A stretch of 64,000 bases of DNA from Streptomyces griseus (GTDB lineage: Bacteria > Actinomycetota > Actinomycetes > Streptomycetales > Streptomycetaceae). This document shows, piece after piece, positions 16,620 to 25,818 of the stretch (the first letter of the stretch is position 1; every line of letters starts with the position of its first letter). The translations under genes and the position numbers were made by a program. Under the pieces are notes generated by a model, which did no database searches, was not told where the DNA came from, and was given only the letters and a program-made list of their open reading frames with translations. The stretch is taken from assembly GCF_001715295.1 (NCBI RefSeq), contig NZ_MDKB01000002.1, forward strand, positions 1,349,260 through 1,413,259, in the 5' to 3' direction.

Positions 16620-18398
16620 TCAGGGAATGAACTGATCAGGCGGAACGGGCCGGAGTTCCGGGAGCGGTCCCAGATTCACCTTGATGGGATCCTTCCGCAG
16701 CCACAGGGGCTCCCAGAAGCCGCACTGGTGCTCCGCCGAGAAGTCACTCTCGGGTCGGACGCCGCGGGCACCCGGGGCCAGGGACTGCACCGAAGGCGCG
16801 GCCACGGTGAACCGCGGCCAGTGCGGGGCGTGGTCGCCGTTGGGGGTCCCCGTCGCGGCGAAACGGCTCCAGTAGCCGGCCATGGTGTCGGACAGCACCT
16901 GCTGGGCCGCATTGAAAGCCGGTTTCTCCGTGTGCCCTTGACCGAGCTTCCGCTGGAAGACGTAGGGGAGCTCCGAGCCGTGGTACGCGCCCAGGGGACC
17001 GTCCGGCCACCAGGGGACATCGCTACTGGCAACCGGATGCCGGTCGTTGAACTCGTAGGCGTAGACCGGCTGCTCGGGCGACAACTGCTTGTTGGACAGG
17101 TTGACGGCACATGAGAAGGCACCGTCACCGAGGGCTGCGCTGAGAGCCTTGCGTGGATCACCCTCGTACCTGACCAGCGGGTACCGGTCCATGATGTCCT
17201 GAACGACTTGCTCACCGGCTCCGAAGTGGTGAGCGACCGCCTTTCGGTAGAAGTCCGACGGCAGAGGGAGGCCCTCCGGGTACAGGAGGTAGACGAAGAA
17301 GGTGCCCTCGTCGTGGGTGGTCCCCGCGATCACCGGTACATGATGGACACGCCCGGCCCGAACGGCTTTCCTGACCGGTTCGGGCAGGAGAGGACCGCCG
17401 GAGGCCGGGGACCACCCGTAATTCCCTTGTGTGCTCACGATGGCCTGGGCCGGGAGGGCACGCAGGCAGGCGGCCGCGTTCGCGTGCCGGCATCCGGCCT
17501 GACGCGCGAAGTCCGCGCCCTGCAGATCGGCCGTGGCCTGCTCCGGAGTGTCCGTGACACAGACGCTCTGGAGAATCGCCCGCTGGAACAGGCCCGCCGC
17601 CGGCGGGGAGGCGAGATGGTCACAGATGCTGCCGCCACCGGCAGACTCTCCGAAGACCGTCACGTTGTCCCGGTCGCCGCCGAACGCTCCTGCGTTCTCG
17701 CGTACCCAGCGCAGTGCGGCCTGTTGGTCCATCAGGCCGTACTGTCCGGACACGCCGTCCGGTGACTCCTTCGACAGACTGTGCAGGGCGAGGAAACCGA
17801 GCGCCCCGAGCCGGTAGTTGATGGTCACCACCACATTGCCCCGGGCGGCCAGCGCGCTGCCGTCATAGTCATTGCCACTGCCGCTGACCAAGGAACCGCC
17901 GTGGATCCACACCATGACCGGTCGGGGGCTGTGTGACGGCCGGGCCGGGGCGTAGACGTTGAGGAACAGGCAGTCCTCGCTCACCCGCAGATCCTCCCCG
18001 AACTCCCCCGACTGCGGGCATCGAGAGCCCATAGCCCTGGCCGGCCAGGTCCCGGGCCAGTGGTGGACGGGCTGAGGCGGTCTCCAACGCAGCTCGTCCT
18101 TCGGTGGGGCGGCGTAGGGGATCCCGAGGAAGCGGTTGACGCCCCGGTTCTCGACTCCCTGAAGGCGGCCTTGCCTCACCGTCACCACGGGCCCGTCGCC
18201 GTCGCCCGCCGTCGCCGTCGCCCTCGCCGTCGCCGGTGACGCGACCGCACCTGCCGCCGCGACGATGACCGCCACGAGGACGGCACCGGCACGTAGTCCC
18301 GCCCGGATCCCGCTCCACGCCAAGTACGGGGAAAGGAAACCAGGAACACCGAGCCCGGCTTCGGTGGATGGTCGTCTGCATCTCATGCCCAGCACCAT
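16620..18398 (-). CDS. Secreted type B carboxylesterase
   Basis: A 592-residue alpha/beta-hydrolase of the carboxylesterase/para-nitrobenzyl esterase family. A Sec signal-like segment spans about residues 33-60. The mature part starts VVTVRQGRLQG and carries FLGIPYAAPP, EDCLFLNVY (family signature), oxyanion HGGSL (~166-170) and nucleophile elbow GESAGGG with Ser252. The Glu/Asp and His of the triad are expected further on (DEGTFF and YHGSEL are the candidates). It probably hydrolyses esters outside the cell. It stands alone in what looks like an accessory segment. The start could be ATG 18398 or 18386. Confidence 0.9.
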   Translation of the reverse strand: MVLGMRCRRPSTEAGLGVPGFLSPYLAWSGIRAGLRAGAVLVAVIVAAAGAVASPATARATATAGDGDGPVVTVRQGRLQGVENRGVNRFLGIPYAAPPKDELRWRPPQPVHHWPGTWPARAMGSRCPQSGEFGEDLRVSEDCLFLNVYAPARPSHSPRPVMVWIHGGSLVSGSGNDYDGSALAARGNVVVTINYRLGALGFLALHSLSKESPDGVSGQYGLMDQQAALRWVRENAGAFGGDRDNVTVFGESAGGGSICDHLASPPAAGLFQRAILQSVCVTDTPEQATADLQGADFARQAGCRHANAAACLRALPAQAIVSTQGNYGWSPASGGPLLPEPVRKAVRAGRVHHVPVIAGTTHDEGTFFVYLLYPEGLPLPSDFYRKAVAHHFGAGEQVVQDIMDRYPLVRYEGDPRKALSAALGDGAFSCAVNLSNKQLSPEQPVYAYEFNDRHPVASSDVPWWPDGPLGAYHGSELPYVFQRKLGQGHTEKPAFNAAQQVLSDTMAGYWSRFAATGTPNGDHAPHWPRFTVAAPSVQSLAPGARGVRPESDFSAEHQCGFWEPLWLRKDPIKVNLGPLPELRPVPPDQFIP

Positions 18399-18539
18399 TA
18401 CAGCCGGGAAGCGGCATGACTTATCAAACTGCCCTTTCCTACGACATGTTCACCATCTCGGACGCATGGTAGGGCGGGCCGGGTGCCGTCAGGCCACCGA
18501 GGCGGCCACAGAGGCCGGGCGGCACGGGGACCCCGGTGC
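18399..18539. other. Upstream region of the carboxylesterase gene
   Basis: Comparatively AT-rich DNA near 18418-18460 (TTATCAAACTGCCCTTTCC) that probably holds the esterase promoter. No gene is seen. Confidence 0.35.
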
Positions 18540-18586
18540 GTCCAGCGCGCCCTCCTGGCTCCGCTCCCGCACCCAGGGGCTCCTCC

Positions 18587-18964
18587 TCACCGCACCTCTT
18601 GCCCGTATCGGCAGCGCTTCCGCTTCTCGGCTCCGGGACAGCTCCTCGGCCTGCGGGGTCTCGATCGAGATGCGCAGGGGGACAGTTCCTCGGCCTGCGG
18701 GGTCTCGGCCGCGATCGCGGTGCGCAGCGTGATCGTGTAGCCGCAGCGCTGCTCTGAGATGCCGTCGAATGGCTCGACGTCCGGGTTGGCGCGCATCAGG
18801 CCACGCCAGGAACTGGGCAGCAGCGACTGGTCCCGTTCCCTCGCTGCGACATTCGTACGGCCGACCAGGTGCGGCAGCCGCTTGAGCGCTTCCACCCCCG
18901 GCGCCCCGGTCTCGACGGCGCCCAAGTCCACGGTGCCGGCCGGTAACCGCGTGAAGCCGAGCAC
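18587..18964 (-). pseudogene. Decayed Tn3-family transposase fragment (tentative)
   Basis: The frame encodes VEALKRLPHLVGR and, a little later, SLLPSSWRGLMRANPD and a tyrosine-containing stretch. This resembles the middle of Tn3-type transposases (…LRxLPxLLGRxxV…SWRRLV…YxLCVL…LRxAL) as I remember them. Only ~95 residues look related. Beyond them an imperfect ~45-bp tandem duplication (18636-18725) shifts the frame, so the continuing peptide ETPQAEELS recurs in a second frame. There is no catalytic DDE region and no 38-bp inverted ends. I read it as a relic; an unrelated hypothetical protein is possible. Confidence 0.4.
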
Positions 18965-19390
18965 ACTGCCGCACCGGGAGGCAAGCGTGGCCTGCAGTTG
19001 CCCCCCTCCCTGGACCGGGGTTGCTCACGCCGTGGGCGTGCAGTCGTACTTCAGCCTCGCTCGGGTCTCGAGCCCGGGGTCACACCGCTCCCGGAGCGGG
19101 TTCCCCTGGTCGGAAGACGTCGAGGGGGCGCCGGTGGCAGAGGCCTGCGGGTGCCGGGACGACGTCCGGACGGGATGAGCGGATGGTGCGTGTCGAGAAG
19201 GAGGAAAGGACGCTGCGGCACGGTTGTCACCAGGGCACGACAGCCGGAAGCGGGACATCGGTGACCTTGTGGATGGACCGTCCGATGCTGCCCGCCAGGC
19301 GCTGGTGACGGTCACTCAGAATGAGACGGCCAGCGCCACCACCTGTGAAGATCGAAGCACCGGGATTCCCGGCACGACCCTGAAGAACTG
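18965..19390. other. Gap with no supported gene
   Basis: About 425 bp of accessory-looking sequence between the transposase relic and the membrane protein gene. No convincing reading frame, repeat or RNA was found. Confidence 0.35.
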
Positions 19391-19927
19391 ATGCGGACGG
19401 TGAGGGATATGGGCGGCATAGCGGGCGCGGGCACCCCGGGCGCGCGGCAGAACAAGGGGAACGAGAGGAAGGTGCGGCCAGTTGCGGCCACGCTGGCGTT
19501 CCTGGGTATCGCAGCGGTGTCAGCCGCGTTCGCGGTGCTGGTAACGCTCCCGGCGGCCCAGCATCTGCGCTCCTTCCAGGACGGCGAGCGTGCTCCCGCG
19601 ACTCTGTACAGGGGCGGCTCCTGCATGGTGGGCCATTGCCAGGTCGAGTTCGAGGCCGACGGCCGGACGGTAGTGGCGGATCTGCCTGCGGGCAGCGGCG
19701 GCGGCAAGAGCTCGGTCGGCACGCATCTCACCGTCCGATACCGGGCTGACGACCCGCAGGTGGCTGTCCGCGAAGACGACCTCGGAGGCGGCGGGGCAGC
19801 CGTGCTGGCGGTGGTGTCGGCCGGGACGGCCCTGTTCGCCCTGGTGATGTCGGTCGTGGCGCTGGTCTACGCGGTGAGGCAACGGCGCGCGGACCCGGCT
19901 CCCGGCAGTGCGTCCGAGGATCGCTGA
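19391..19927 (+). CDS. DUF3592-like membrane protein
   Basis: A 178-residue protein with two TM helices (about residues 30-55 and 133-162). The exposed middle domain (ERAPATLYRGGSC … CQVEFEADGRTVVADLP … LTVRYRADDPQVA) is the beta-rich pattern of DUF3592 proteins. Two Cys (CMVGHC) lie at the start of that domain. An internal start near residue 28 would give a cleaner N-terminus, so the first 25 residues are uncertain. Function unknown. It is isolated within the accessory patch. Confidence 0.7.
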   Translation: MRTVRDMGGIAGAGTPGARQNKGNERKVRPVAATLAFLGIAAVSAAFAVLVTLPAAQHLRSFQDGERAPATLYRGGSCMVGHCQVEFEADGRTVVADLPAGSGGGKSSVGTHLTVRYRADDPQVAVREDDLGGGGAAVLAVVSAGTALFALVMSVVALVYAVRQRRADPAPGSASEDR

Positions 19928-20538
19928 CACCCCTCCCTATCTGCGACGACGGACGCAGGCGGCTCGCGGCGCTGCCCGTGGAAACGACCTCCCCGTGCGC
20001 CGCGAGAACCCGTGCTGTGACCGGCGCTGTCCGCATCAAGAGGAGCCTCACCCGGTGCGTGCGGTCGCACCACGGCCAGGAGGAGGCCTCCTGCGAGCGC
20101 TCGGCGACCCGGACGTTGCATGACCACGGCGGTGACCGCATAGAGGGGGCACGTGAACGAGGTTCGCCTCACCGAGGCGTGGCGGCCCGCGCCACCTGTC
20201 CCCAGCTGACGGTCCGCCGCATTCCGGTCCGAAAGCCCACGTAGTCACGTCGTTCCGGGTGCAGTTGGGACCGATGAGAGCGCTCCTCCGCCTCGTCGCG
20301 TCCTGTGGGGGGCTCGCTCTGCCGTTGTGTCACGGCCGGCGGACGCCCCCTACTGCCCCGCCGGGTGCCCAGGGCACACTGAGTCGAACCGGCGGGCAGT
20401 ACAGTGCATGCTCCGCCGTACCCTTCCCTCGGTGCCGCGAGGGAACGTGCCCACTGCGCCCGGCTGTTGGCACCGCACCGTGCGTCGCGCGGCGGGTACA
20501 CACCGGGGCAGAGCGCGAGGAGACCGGGGAGAGCGATC
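19928..20538. other. Gap with no supported gene
   Basis: About 610 bp upstream of the toxin-antitoxin-like pair. I see no credible coding frame. A tRNA-arm-like string near 20360-20400 was examined and rejected. The last ~60 bp must contain the promoter for the pair. Confidence 0.4.
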
Positions 20539-20787
20539 ATGGGTGAGGCTCTGAAAACCTTCGTCGGCGGCGCCGAGGTCGAGGTGCCGAACAGCATCCC
20601 GGCGATCCGTGCCGCCTTGCCCGAGGAGAGACGCGAGGAATTCGACCAGGCGATCAACGACGCCGGCGTCCATGAGATCCAGGCCGTCATGCGGCACTGG
20701 ATGCTCGAGTCCGTGCCCGATCCGGAGGCCGAGCAGATCCTGGACCGGCTGGCGCAGGACGAGGCCGAGAGGCGGAGCGTCGCTTGA
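20539..20787 (+). CDS. Putative antitoxin of a type II-like pair
   Basis: An 82-residue acidic, mainly helical protein (ALPEERREEFDQAINDAG, then VMRHWMLESVPDPEAEQILDRL). The ATG at 20539 is preceded by GGGGAGAG. It has no clear DNA-binding motif. It overlaps the next gene by TTGA, the tight arrangement usual for antitoxin-toxin pairs. The composition resembles small actinobacterial families such as DUF6247, named from memory. The antitoxin role is inferred from gene order, size and charge. Confidence 0.65.
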   Translation: MGEALKTFVGGAEVEVPNSIPAIRAALPEERREEFDQAINDAGVHEIQAVMRHWMLESVPDPEAEQILDRLAQDEAERRSVA

Positions 20788-21026
20788 GCTTCCGCATCTC
20801 CTACGCCCCGCCCGCGGACGACACCCTGGCCAAGATGCGGGACGGCGACTCGTTCCGCGACGAGATGGCGCGCACCCTTGGCCGGGACCCGTACGGTCAC
20901 GCCTCGTCCGCCGTCAAGCGCGAACGCGACCGGCGCGAGGCGACGGTCTACGGGGCGATCGTCCTCTACTACGTCTCCGGATCCGTGCTGACGGTCACCG
21001 TGGTCAGACTCGTCCCCCTGCCCTGA
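20784..21026 (+). CDS. Putative RelE/ParE-fold toxin
   Basis: An 80-residue basic protein. The layout fits the RelE/ParE fold: an N-terminal strand (FRISYAPPADDTL), a helix (FRDEMARTLGRDPYG), then strands with Arg/Lys-rich loops (AVKRERDRREATVYGAIVLYYV, cut across the turn; then VLTVTVVRLVPLP). The start is TTG at 20784, overlapping the stop of the upstream gene. Members cleave mRNA on the ribosome or poison gyrase; which of these applies cannot be told. It sits in the accessory patch near a transposase relic. Confidence 0.65.
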   Translation: MSFRISYAPPADDTLAKMRDGDSFRDEMARTLGRDPYGHASSAVKRERDRREATVYGAIVLYYVSGSVLTVTVVRLVPLP

Positions 21027-21329
21027 GCCGCCGGCAGCCCTCCGGCCCCGCGCAGTTCCGCTGTCGGTGAGGGTCGGTGGTGGCCCCGAGGTCCCGGAAA
21101 GCTGCGCGGATCGCCGCGTTCCGCTCGCCCTGTTCGCCTCCGTGATGTGGTTCCGTGGCACGGAAGGGCCGTCCGCACCGGCCGTCTCCGTCCCCGGACG
21201 GCGTCACCGCTCGCCGCGACCGTTCTCGGCTGCTTCGTGCGGGGCGACGCGCGGGCCCCGTCACAGCCGGCGGGCCCAGTGGCGGTCGTCCCCCCGTCAT
21301 GCTCGCCGGCCCTGGGCGGACAGGCGAAA
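21027..21329. other. Gap between the toxin-like gene and the convergent lipoprotein gene
   Basis: About 300 bp with no gene seen; it ends at the terminator hairpin listed next. Confidence 0.4.
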
Positions 21330-21366
21330 GGGGGCGGGGAAGGCAACGGCCGTCCGCCCCGCCCCC
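21330..21366. terminator. Hairpin between convergent genes
   Basis: A perfect 10-bp stem (GGGGGCGGGG / CCCCGCCCCC) with a 17-nt loop, 23 nt beyond the lipoprotein stop on the minus strand. Confidence 0.7.
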
Positions 21367-21389
21367 GCCTGCTCGCCCCGCCCGGAAGG

Positions 21390-22169
21390 TCAGCCGAGCT
21401 TCTCGACCTGAGCCGCGACCACCTCGGACGGCATGTCGAAGTCGGCCTTCCCGCTGGCCACGACACCGAGGTTCAGAGCGAAGAACGTCGCGACCGTGCC
21501 GCCCTGACGGAGGCTCACCAGCTTGAGAGGCGTCTTGGTGCCGTCCTGCTCAGCCGTCACCGTCCAGGCCACCGTCTCCTCACCGCCCGTCACCTTCTCC
21601 TCGGCCAGCTTGAGGATCTTCGTCTTGTCGCCCTTGATCGTCACGGTGAAACCGCCGGCGGCGCACGCGGCCGCCGAGTCACGGAGCTCGGCCACGCTCT
21701 TCGCGGCACCGTCGCCTTCGTAGGAGGCGAGCGTGACCAGGGTCGACGTCACGTCGAAGGCGGCCTTCATGACGTCCGCGGGGTCCTTGCCCGCACCCTT
21801 CTTGGGCTCCTGCACGACCTCGCGGCCCGCGGTGGCGACCGGGGTGCCCCGCTTCGCTCCGGCGTAGGCGAGCCCGAACGGTTCGCACTCCTTCTTGTCC
21901 ACGGAGACCTCGTCAGGCCCCACGAGGTTCTTGGCACCGGTCTTCGCGACCTTGTGGCCCGCCACGTCACCCTGCTCCAGCGACGCCTTCTCCAGCTCCG
22001 CCGCGGTCAGCGCCTTGACCACCGGCTTCGGCGAGCCGCCCGACGCGGCACCGTCGCCCTTGTCACCGGAGCCGGTGTCGGCGTCGGAACCCCCGCAGGC
22101 GGTGGCCAGCAGGGCCAGGGAAGCCGCGGAGGCGGCAAGGGCGGTACGGCGTACGGCAGTGGCGCGCAT
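21390..22169 (-). CDS. Secreted lipoprotein of unknown function
   Basis: A 259-residue protein with a lipoprotein signal (LALLATACGG; Cys about residue 25) and a Gly/Asp/Ser-rich linker. The soluble domain begins around residue 50 (LTAAELEKASLEQGDV). It has the look of the Streptomyces sensor-domain-like lipoproteins: a conserved Cys (KKECEPF) pairs with another Cys (SAAACAAGGF), and TGGEETVAWTVTAEQDG sits in the second half. No catalytic motif is visible. It is transcribed alone. Confidence 0.85.
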   Translation of the reverse strand: MRATAVRRTALAASAASLALLATACGGSDADTGSGDKGDGAASGGSPKPVVKALTAAELEKASLEQGDVAGHKVAKTGAKNLVGPDEVSVDKKECEPFGLAYAGAKRGTPVATAGREVVQEPKKGAGKDPADVMKAAFDVTSTLVTLASYEGDGAAKSVAELRDSAAACAAGGFTVTIKGDKTKILKLAEEKVTGGEETVAWTVTAEQDGTKTPLKLVSLRQGGTVATFFALNLGVVASGKADFDMPSEVVAAQVEKLG

Positions 22170-22614
22170 GGTTCATCTCTCCATCCGGAAGGAGCAACAG
22201 CCCGTCACCGTGACGGAGTTGCTTCGTCCAGGGAGTGCTGTCGCAGTGGACGACACTCTACGAGCGGACGCGTGTCGGACGGTCACCGTGAACGGTCACG
22301 GGATGTGATCGTGACTCCTCCGTGATGACCTCACGGGATGTCTGCGGGCGCCTACATCGGAGCTCAGCCGGAGAAGTACCGCCCGTGGATGCGGAGGTGG
22401 ACGTGGATGCGGAGGTGGACGTGCCAGGCTCCGCGGACGTACCGGCGGACGGCCCGCCCCCGGGACCGCCTCCGGGTCTCCGCAGGCCTCGGAACGGGTG
22501 TTACCGGGCTTCACCGAGGCCCGGACACCGATCCGCCAGGACCCCCGTCCGCGCCGCTGCCGGCAGTCGCGCCGTAGGGTGCCGCCCCGTCGGCGCATGC
22601 GGGGAAGCCGGGGA
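22170..22614. other. Gap with an 18-bp tandem repeat
   Basis: About 445 bp without a gene. GTGGATGCGGAGGTGGAC occurs twice head to tail (22385-22402, 22403-22420). The promoter of the lipoprotein gene should lie near 22170-22330, which is relatively AT-rich. Confidence 0.45.
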
Positions 22615-23124
22615 TCAGGTGGTGGGACGCTGCGTCAGGTGGGTGAACGCGTCGAGGTTCCGGGTCGACTCGCCGCGCTCCACCCGCCAGGCGTACTCCT
22701 TGCGGATCGCGCTCGCGAAGCCCAGTTCGAGGAGCGGGTTGAAGGCCCCGTCCGCCGCCTCCAGAACCGTGCCGAGCAGCCGGTCCAGCTCCTTCGGGGT
22801 GACCACGGACAGCGGGAGCTTTCCGACGAGGTAGATGTCGCCGAGGCTGTCGATCGCGTAACTCAGCCCGAAAAGCCGCAGATTGCGCTCGAGGAGCCAG
22901 CGGTGCACCGCCGCGTCGTTCTCGTCCGGGTGGCGGATGACGAAGGCGTTCACGGAGAGGGAGTGCTTGCCGACGAGCAAGGAGCACGTGGTGGAGAGCT
23001 TCCGGGTGCCGGGCAGCGTGACGACGTAGTTGCCCGGGCCGGGGCTCTCCCAGGCGAGCTCCGCCTCGTCCAGCACTGCCTCGATGACCTGCGCCGCTGC
23101 GATTTCCTCGGATACGTCAGCCAT
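22615..23124 (-). CDS. YbjN domain-containing protein
   Basis: A 169-residue cytoplasmic protein of the YbjN/bacterial sensory-transduction-regulator fold, related to type III secretion chaperone-like proteins. Visible family features are the central WLLERNLRLFGLSYAID and DIYLVGKLPL strands. The start is set at ATG 23124; ATG 23142 adds six residues. It is a neighbour of mshA on the same strand, the order I remember from other Streptomyces. Biochemical role unknown. Confidence 0.85.
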   Translation of the reverse strand: MADVSEEIAAAQVIEAVLDEAELAWESPGPGNYVVTLPGTRKLSTTCSLLVGKHSLSVNAFVIRHPDENDAAVHRWLLERNLRLFGLSYAIDSLGDIYLVGKLPLSVVTPKELDRLLGTVLEAADGAFNPLLELGFASAIRKEYAWRVERGESTRNLDAFTHLTQRPTT

Positions 23125-23197
23125 GGTCCGAGCGTACGACACGGGCCCGGGGCCGCGGCCGGGAACGGCCCTGCGGCATCGACGGCGGCAACGGGCG

Positions 23198-24589
23198 TCA
23201 GCCGCGGTGCGACCGTGCGCGGCGCCGGTGGTCGCACATCGCCGCCGTGTACACGTCGGCCGTAGCGGAAGCCGCAGTGTCCCAGCCGAACGACTGGGCG
23301 TGCTCGGCGGCCGCCGCCCCCATCCGGTCGACCAGCTCCGGGCTGTCCGCGAACCGGCTGAGCGCGCGGGCGTACGCCTCCGGCTCGTGGCCGGGGATCA
23401 GGAAGCCGCTGACCCCGTCCCGCACCGCCACCGGCAGGCCGCCGACCGCCGCGGCCACCACCGGTGTGCCTGCTGCCTGGGCCTCTATGGCGACGAGCCC
23501 GAAGGACTCGTTGTACGACGGCATCACCAGCACGGACGCGGCCCTGAACCAGTCGGCGAGCAGGTCCTGGCCGACCGGCGGCTGGAACCGTACGACATCG
23601 GCTATGCCCAGCCGTGCGGCCAGCTTCTGCAGACCCTCCGGCTTGGCCAGCCCGCTTCCGCTGGGGCCGCCGACCACCGGCACGAGGATGCGCGAGCGCA
23701 GCGACGGGTCCCGTTCCAGAAGTACGGCGACGGCGCGCAGCAGCACGTCGGGGGCCTTCAGCGGCTGGATCCGGCCGGCGAAGAGGGGGATCAGGGCGTC
23801 CTGCGGCAGTCCGAGGCGGGCCCGGGCTGCCGCGCGGGCGGTCGCGGCCCCGCCGGGGTGGAGCGGGCCGGAACCCCGGGGGACGGGGCGGAAGCGGTCC
23901 AGGTTGACGCCGGGGTGGACGACGGCGACGGCGGCCGGGTCGGCCTCGTAGAAGCGGACGAGTTCGTCCGCCTCCCCTGCGGTGTTGGCGATGAGCCGGT
24001 CGGCGGCGTGCACGATCTGCGTCTCGCCGATGACCCGGGCCGCGGGCTCCGGGGTGTCGCCCTGGGCCAGGGCGGCGTTCTTGACCTTGGCCATGGTGTG
24101 CATGGCGTGGACGAGCGGGACACCCCAGCGCTGGGCGGCGAGCCAGCCGACCTGGCCGGACAGCCAGTAGTGGGAGTGGACGAGGTCGTAGTAGCCGGGA
24201 CGCTGACCGGCCCAGGCCTGCATCACGCCGTGCGTGAAGGCGCAGAGCTGGGCGGGCAGCTCCTCCTTGGCCAGGCCCTCGTACGGACCCGCGTCGACAT
24301 GGCGTACGAGGACACCGGGCGCCAGTTCCACCACCGGAGGCAGGGCACCGGTGGTCGCGCGGGTGAAGATCTCCACCTCGATGCCGATCGCGGCGAGGCG
24401 CTCGGCCAGCTCCACGATGTAGACGTTCATGCCGCCCGCGTCACCGGTGCCCGGCTGGTGCAGCGGAGAGGTGTGGACGGAGAGCATCGCGACACGACGC
24501 GGCTTGCGGTGACCGCCCGCGAGACCACTCGGGAACCGGAGGCGGGGCGCCACACGGCCGCTGCCGAGCCGAGAGACGTACTGGCTCAT
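23198..24589 (-). CDS. mshA: D-inositol-3-phosphate glycosyltransferase, mycothiol step 1
   Basis: A GT4-family retaining glycosyltransferase of 463 residues that joins UDP-GlcNAc to inositol 3-phosphate, the first step of mycothiol synthesis. The N-terminal acceptor domain shows [20 protein letters not shown] (about residues 40-59). The C-terminal nucleotide-sugar domain has [18 protein letters not shown] and the E-x7-E type motif in [18 protein letters not shown]. The start at ATG 24589 has GGAGGAG upstream; longer frames add non-homologous sequence. mshD is also in this window (56378). Confidence 0.95.
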   Translation of the reverse strand: MSQYVSRLGSGRVAPRLRFPSGLAGGHRKPRRVAMLSVHTSPLHQPGTGDAGGMNVYIVELAERLAAIGIEVEIFTRATTGALPPVVELAPGVLVRHVDAGPYEGLAKEELPAQLCAFTHGVMQAWAGQRPGYYDLVHSHYWLSGQVGWLAAQRWGVPLVHAMHTMAKVKNAALAQGDTPEPAARVIGETQIVHAADRLIANTAGEADELVRFYEADPAAVAVVHPGVNLDRFRPVPRGSGPLHPGGAATARAAARARLGLPQDALIPLFAGRIQPLKAPDVLLRAVAVLLERDPSLRSRILVPVVGGPSGSGLAKPEGLQKLAARLGIADVVRFQPPVGQDLLADWFRAASVLVMPSYNESFGLVAIEAQAAGTPVVAAAVGGLPVAVRDGVSGFLIPGHEPEAYARALSRFADSPELVDRMGAAAAEHAQSFGWDTAASATADVYTAAMCDHRRRARSHRG

Positions 24590-24815
24590 GTGGTCCGCTC
24601 CTCCTCGCTCGGGGCATGACAGGCAGGGGGCGCACACGACCCCGTCCAAGGGTCCGAACAGCGGAACCCGGCCTTTCATTTCCGTTTTGCCAAATCATTA
24701 CGGTATGACCGGGGTGCCCCGGACATCCTCCTGCCCCGCCGCCCGGCCCGCCCGCTCCGTCCTCCCCGTCCGCCCCGCCCGCTCCCCCTGCCGCGCTTCG
24801 CCTACGCTCGCAGTC

Positions 24816-25604
24816 ATGCACCCGCGCCCCATCGGCACCGCGACCCGCGGGACGACGAATCCCAACCGGCTGCGCCGCATGGACCGCTGGATCGCCGCCA
24901 CCCACGGCTCCGCCCTGCGCCGCAGCGACTCCCCCCTCGCGGTGGACCTCGGCTACGGCGCGGCACCCTGGACCGCCGTCGAACTGCTGGCACGGCTGCG
25001 TACCGTCGAGCCGCGCACGGCCGTCGTGGGCGTCGAGATCGATCCGGCGCGGGTCGCCGCCGCGAAGCCGTACGAGCGTGCGGGCCTCACCTTCGTCCAC
25101 GGCGGCTTCGAGATCCCGCTGCCCGGTCGCCCGGACCTGATCCGGGCCGCGAACGTGCTGCGCCAGTACGACGAGGACGAGGTGGACGCCGTCTGGCAGC
25201 GGCTGTGTGCACGGCTCGCCCCGGGCGGTCTGCTCGTCGAGGGCACCTGCGACGAGATCGGGCGCCGGCACGTCTGGGTGGCACTGGGACCGGAGGGGCC
25301 GCGCACGGTCACCTTCGCGACCCGGCTCGGTTCGCTGGAGCGCCCCTCCGACCTCGCGGAGCGCCTCCCCAAGGCCCTGATCCACCGCAATGTGCCGGGC
25401 GAACCCGTCCACGCCTTCCTGCGCGACCTCGACCGGGCCTGGGCGGCCGCGTCCCCGTACGCCTCGCTGGGTGCGCGTCAGCGGTGGATCACGGCGGTCC
25501 GGTCCGTCTCCGCCGACTGGCCCCTGACGGACGACGTACGGCGGTGGCGGCAGGGCGAACTGACGGTGCGGTGGGCAGCGCTGCGGCCCGGTCCGCCCCT
25601 CTGA
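24816..25604 (+). CDS. Class I SAM-dependent methyltransferase
   Basis: A 262-residue Rossmann-fold methyltransferase. Motif I is AVDLGYGAAPWTAVEL (about residues 46-61), the acidic end of strand 2 is VVGVEIDPARV, and the post-motif GGFEIPLPGRPDLIRAANVLRQYDEDEV (split by the strand 4 turn) follows. The target is unknown. The start at ATG 24816 matches the beginning of similarity. It is divergent from mshA across a short AT-richer promoter region (24680-24720). Confidence 0.85.
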   Translation: MHPRPIGTATRGTTNPNRLRRMDRWIAATHGSALRRSDSPLAVDLGYGAAPWTAVELLARLRTVEPRTAVVGVEIDPARVAAAKPYERAGLTFVHGGFEIPLPGRPDLIRAANVLRQYDEDEVDAVWQRLCARLAPGGLLVEGTCDEIGRRHVWVALGPEGPRTVTFATRLGSLERPSDLAERLPKALIHRNVPGEPVHAFLRDLDRAWAAASPYASLGARQRWITAVRSVSADWPLTDDVRRWRQGELTVRWAALRPGPPL

Positions 25605-25818
25605 ACGGACGGCCGGCGAAGGCCGTGCGGAAAACCGGCCCGATCCGGGAACACCGGTGCGGCACCGTTCGTCCCCCTGTATGACGTGCCGGGTGGCCCG
25701 GGCCTCTGTCGCTTTACGGGACGACATGACACGATCGCGTCGTCACCTGAACGTTACTGAAGGTAAGTCGGATGGCCGTGCTCAGGCTTTCGTCGCCTTG
25801 CGCCCGGAGGGGGAGTTC

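Noticed and set aside
20355..20410. tRNA-like string on the minus strand (GGTTCGACTC with flanking short complementary segments)
   Set aside because: No acceptor stem, D-arm or anticodon arm can be drawn around it.
25680..25818. c-di-AMP (ydaO-type) riboswitch upstream of the NlpC/P60 hydrolase
   Set aside because: Such hydrolases often have one, but I cannot find the conserved core motifs in the short leader.
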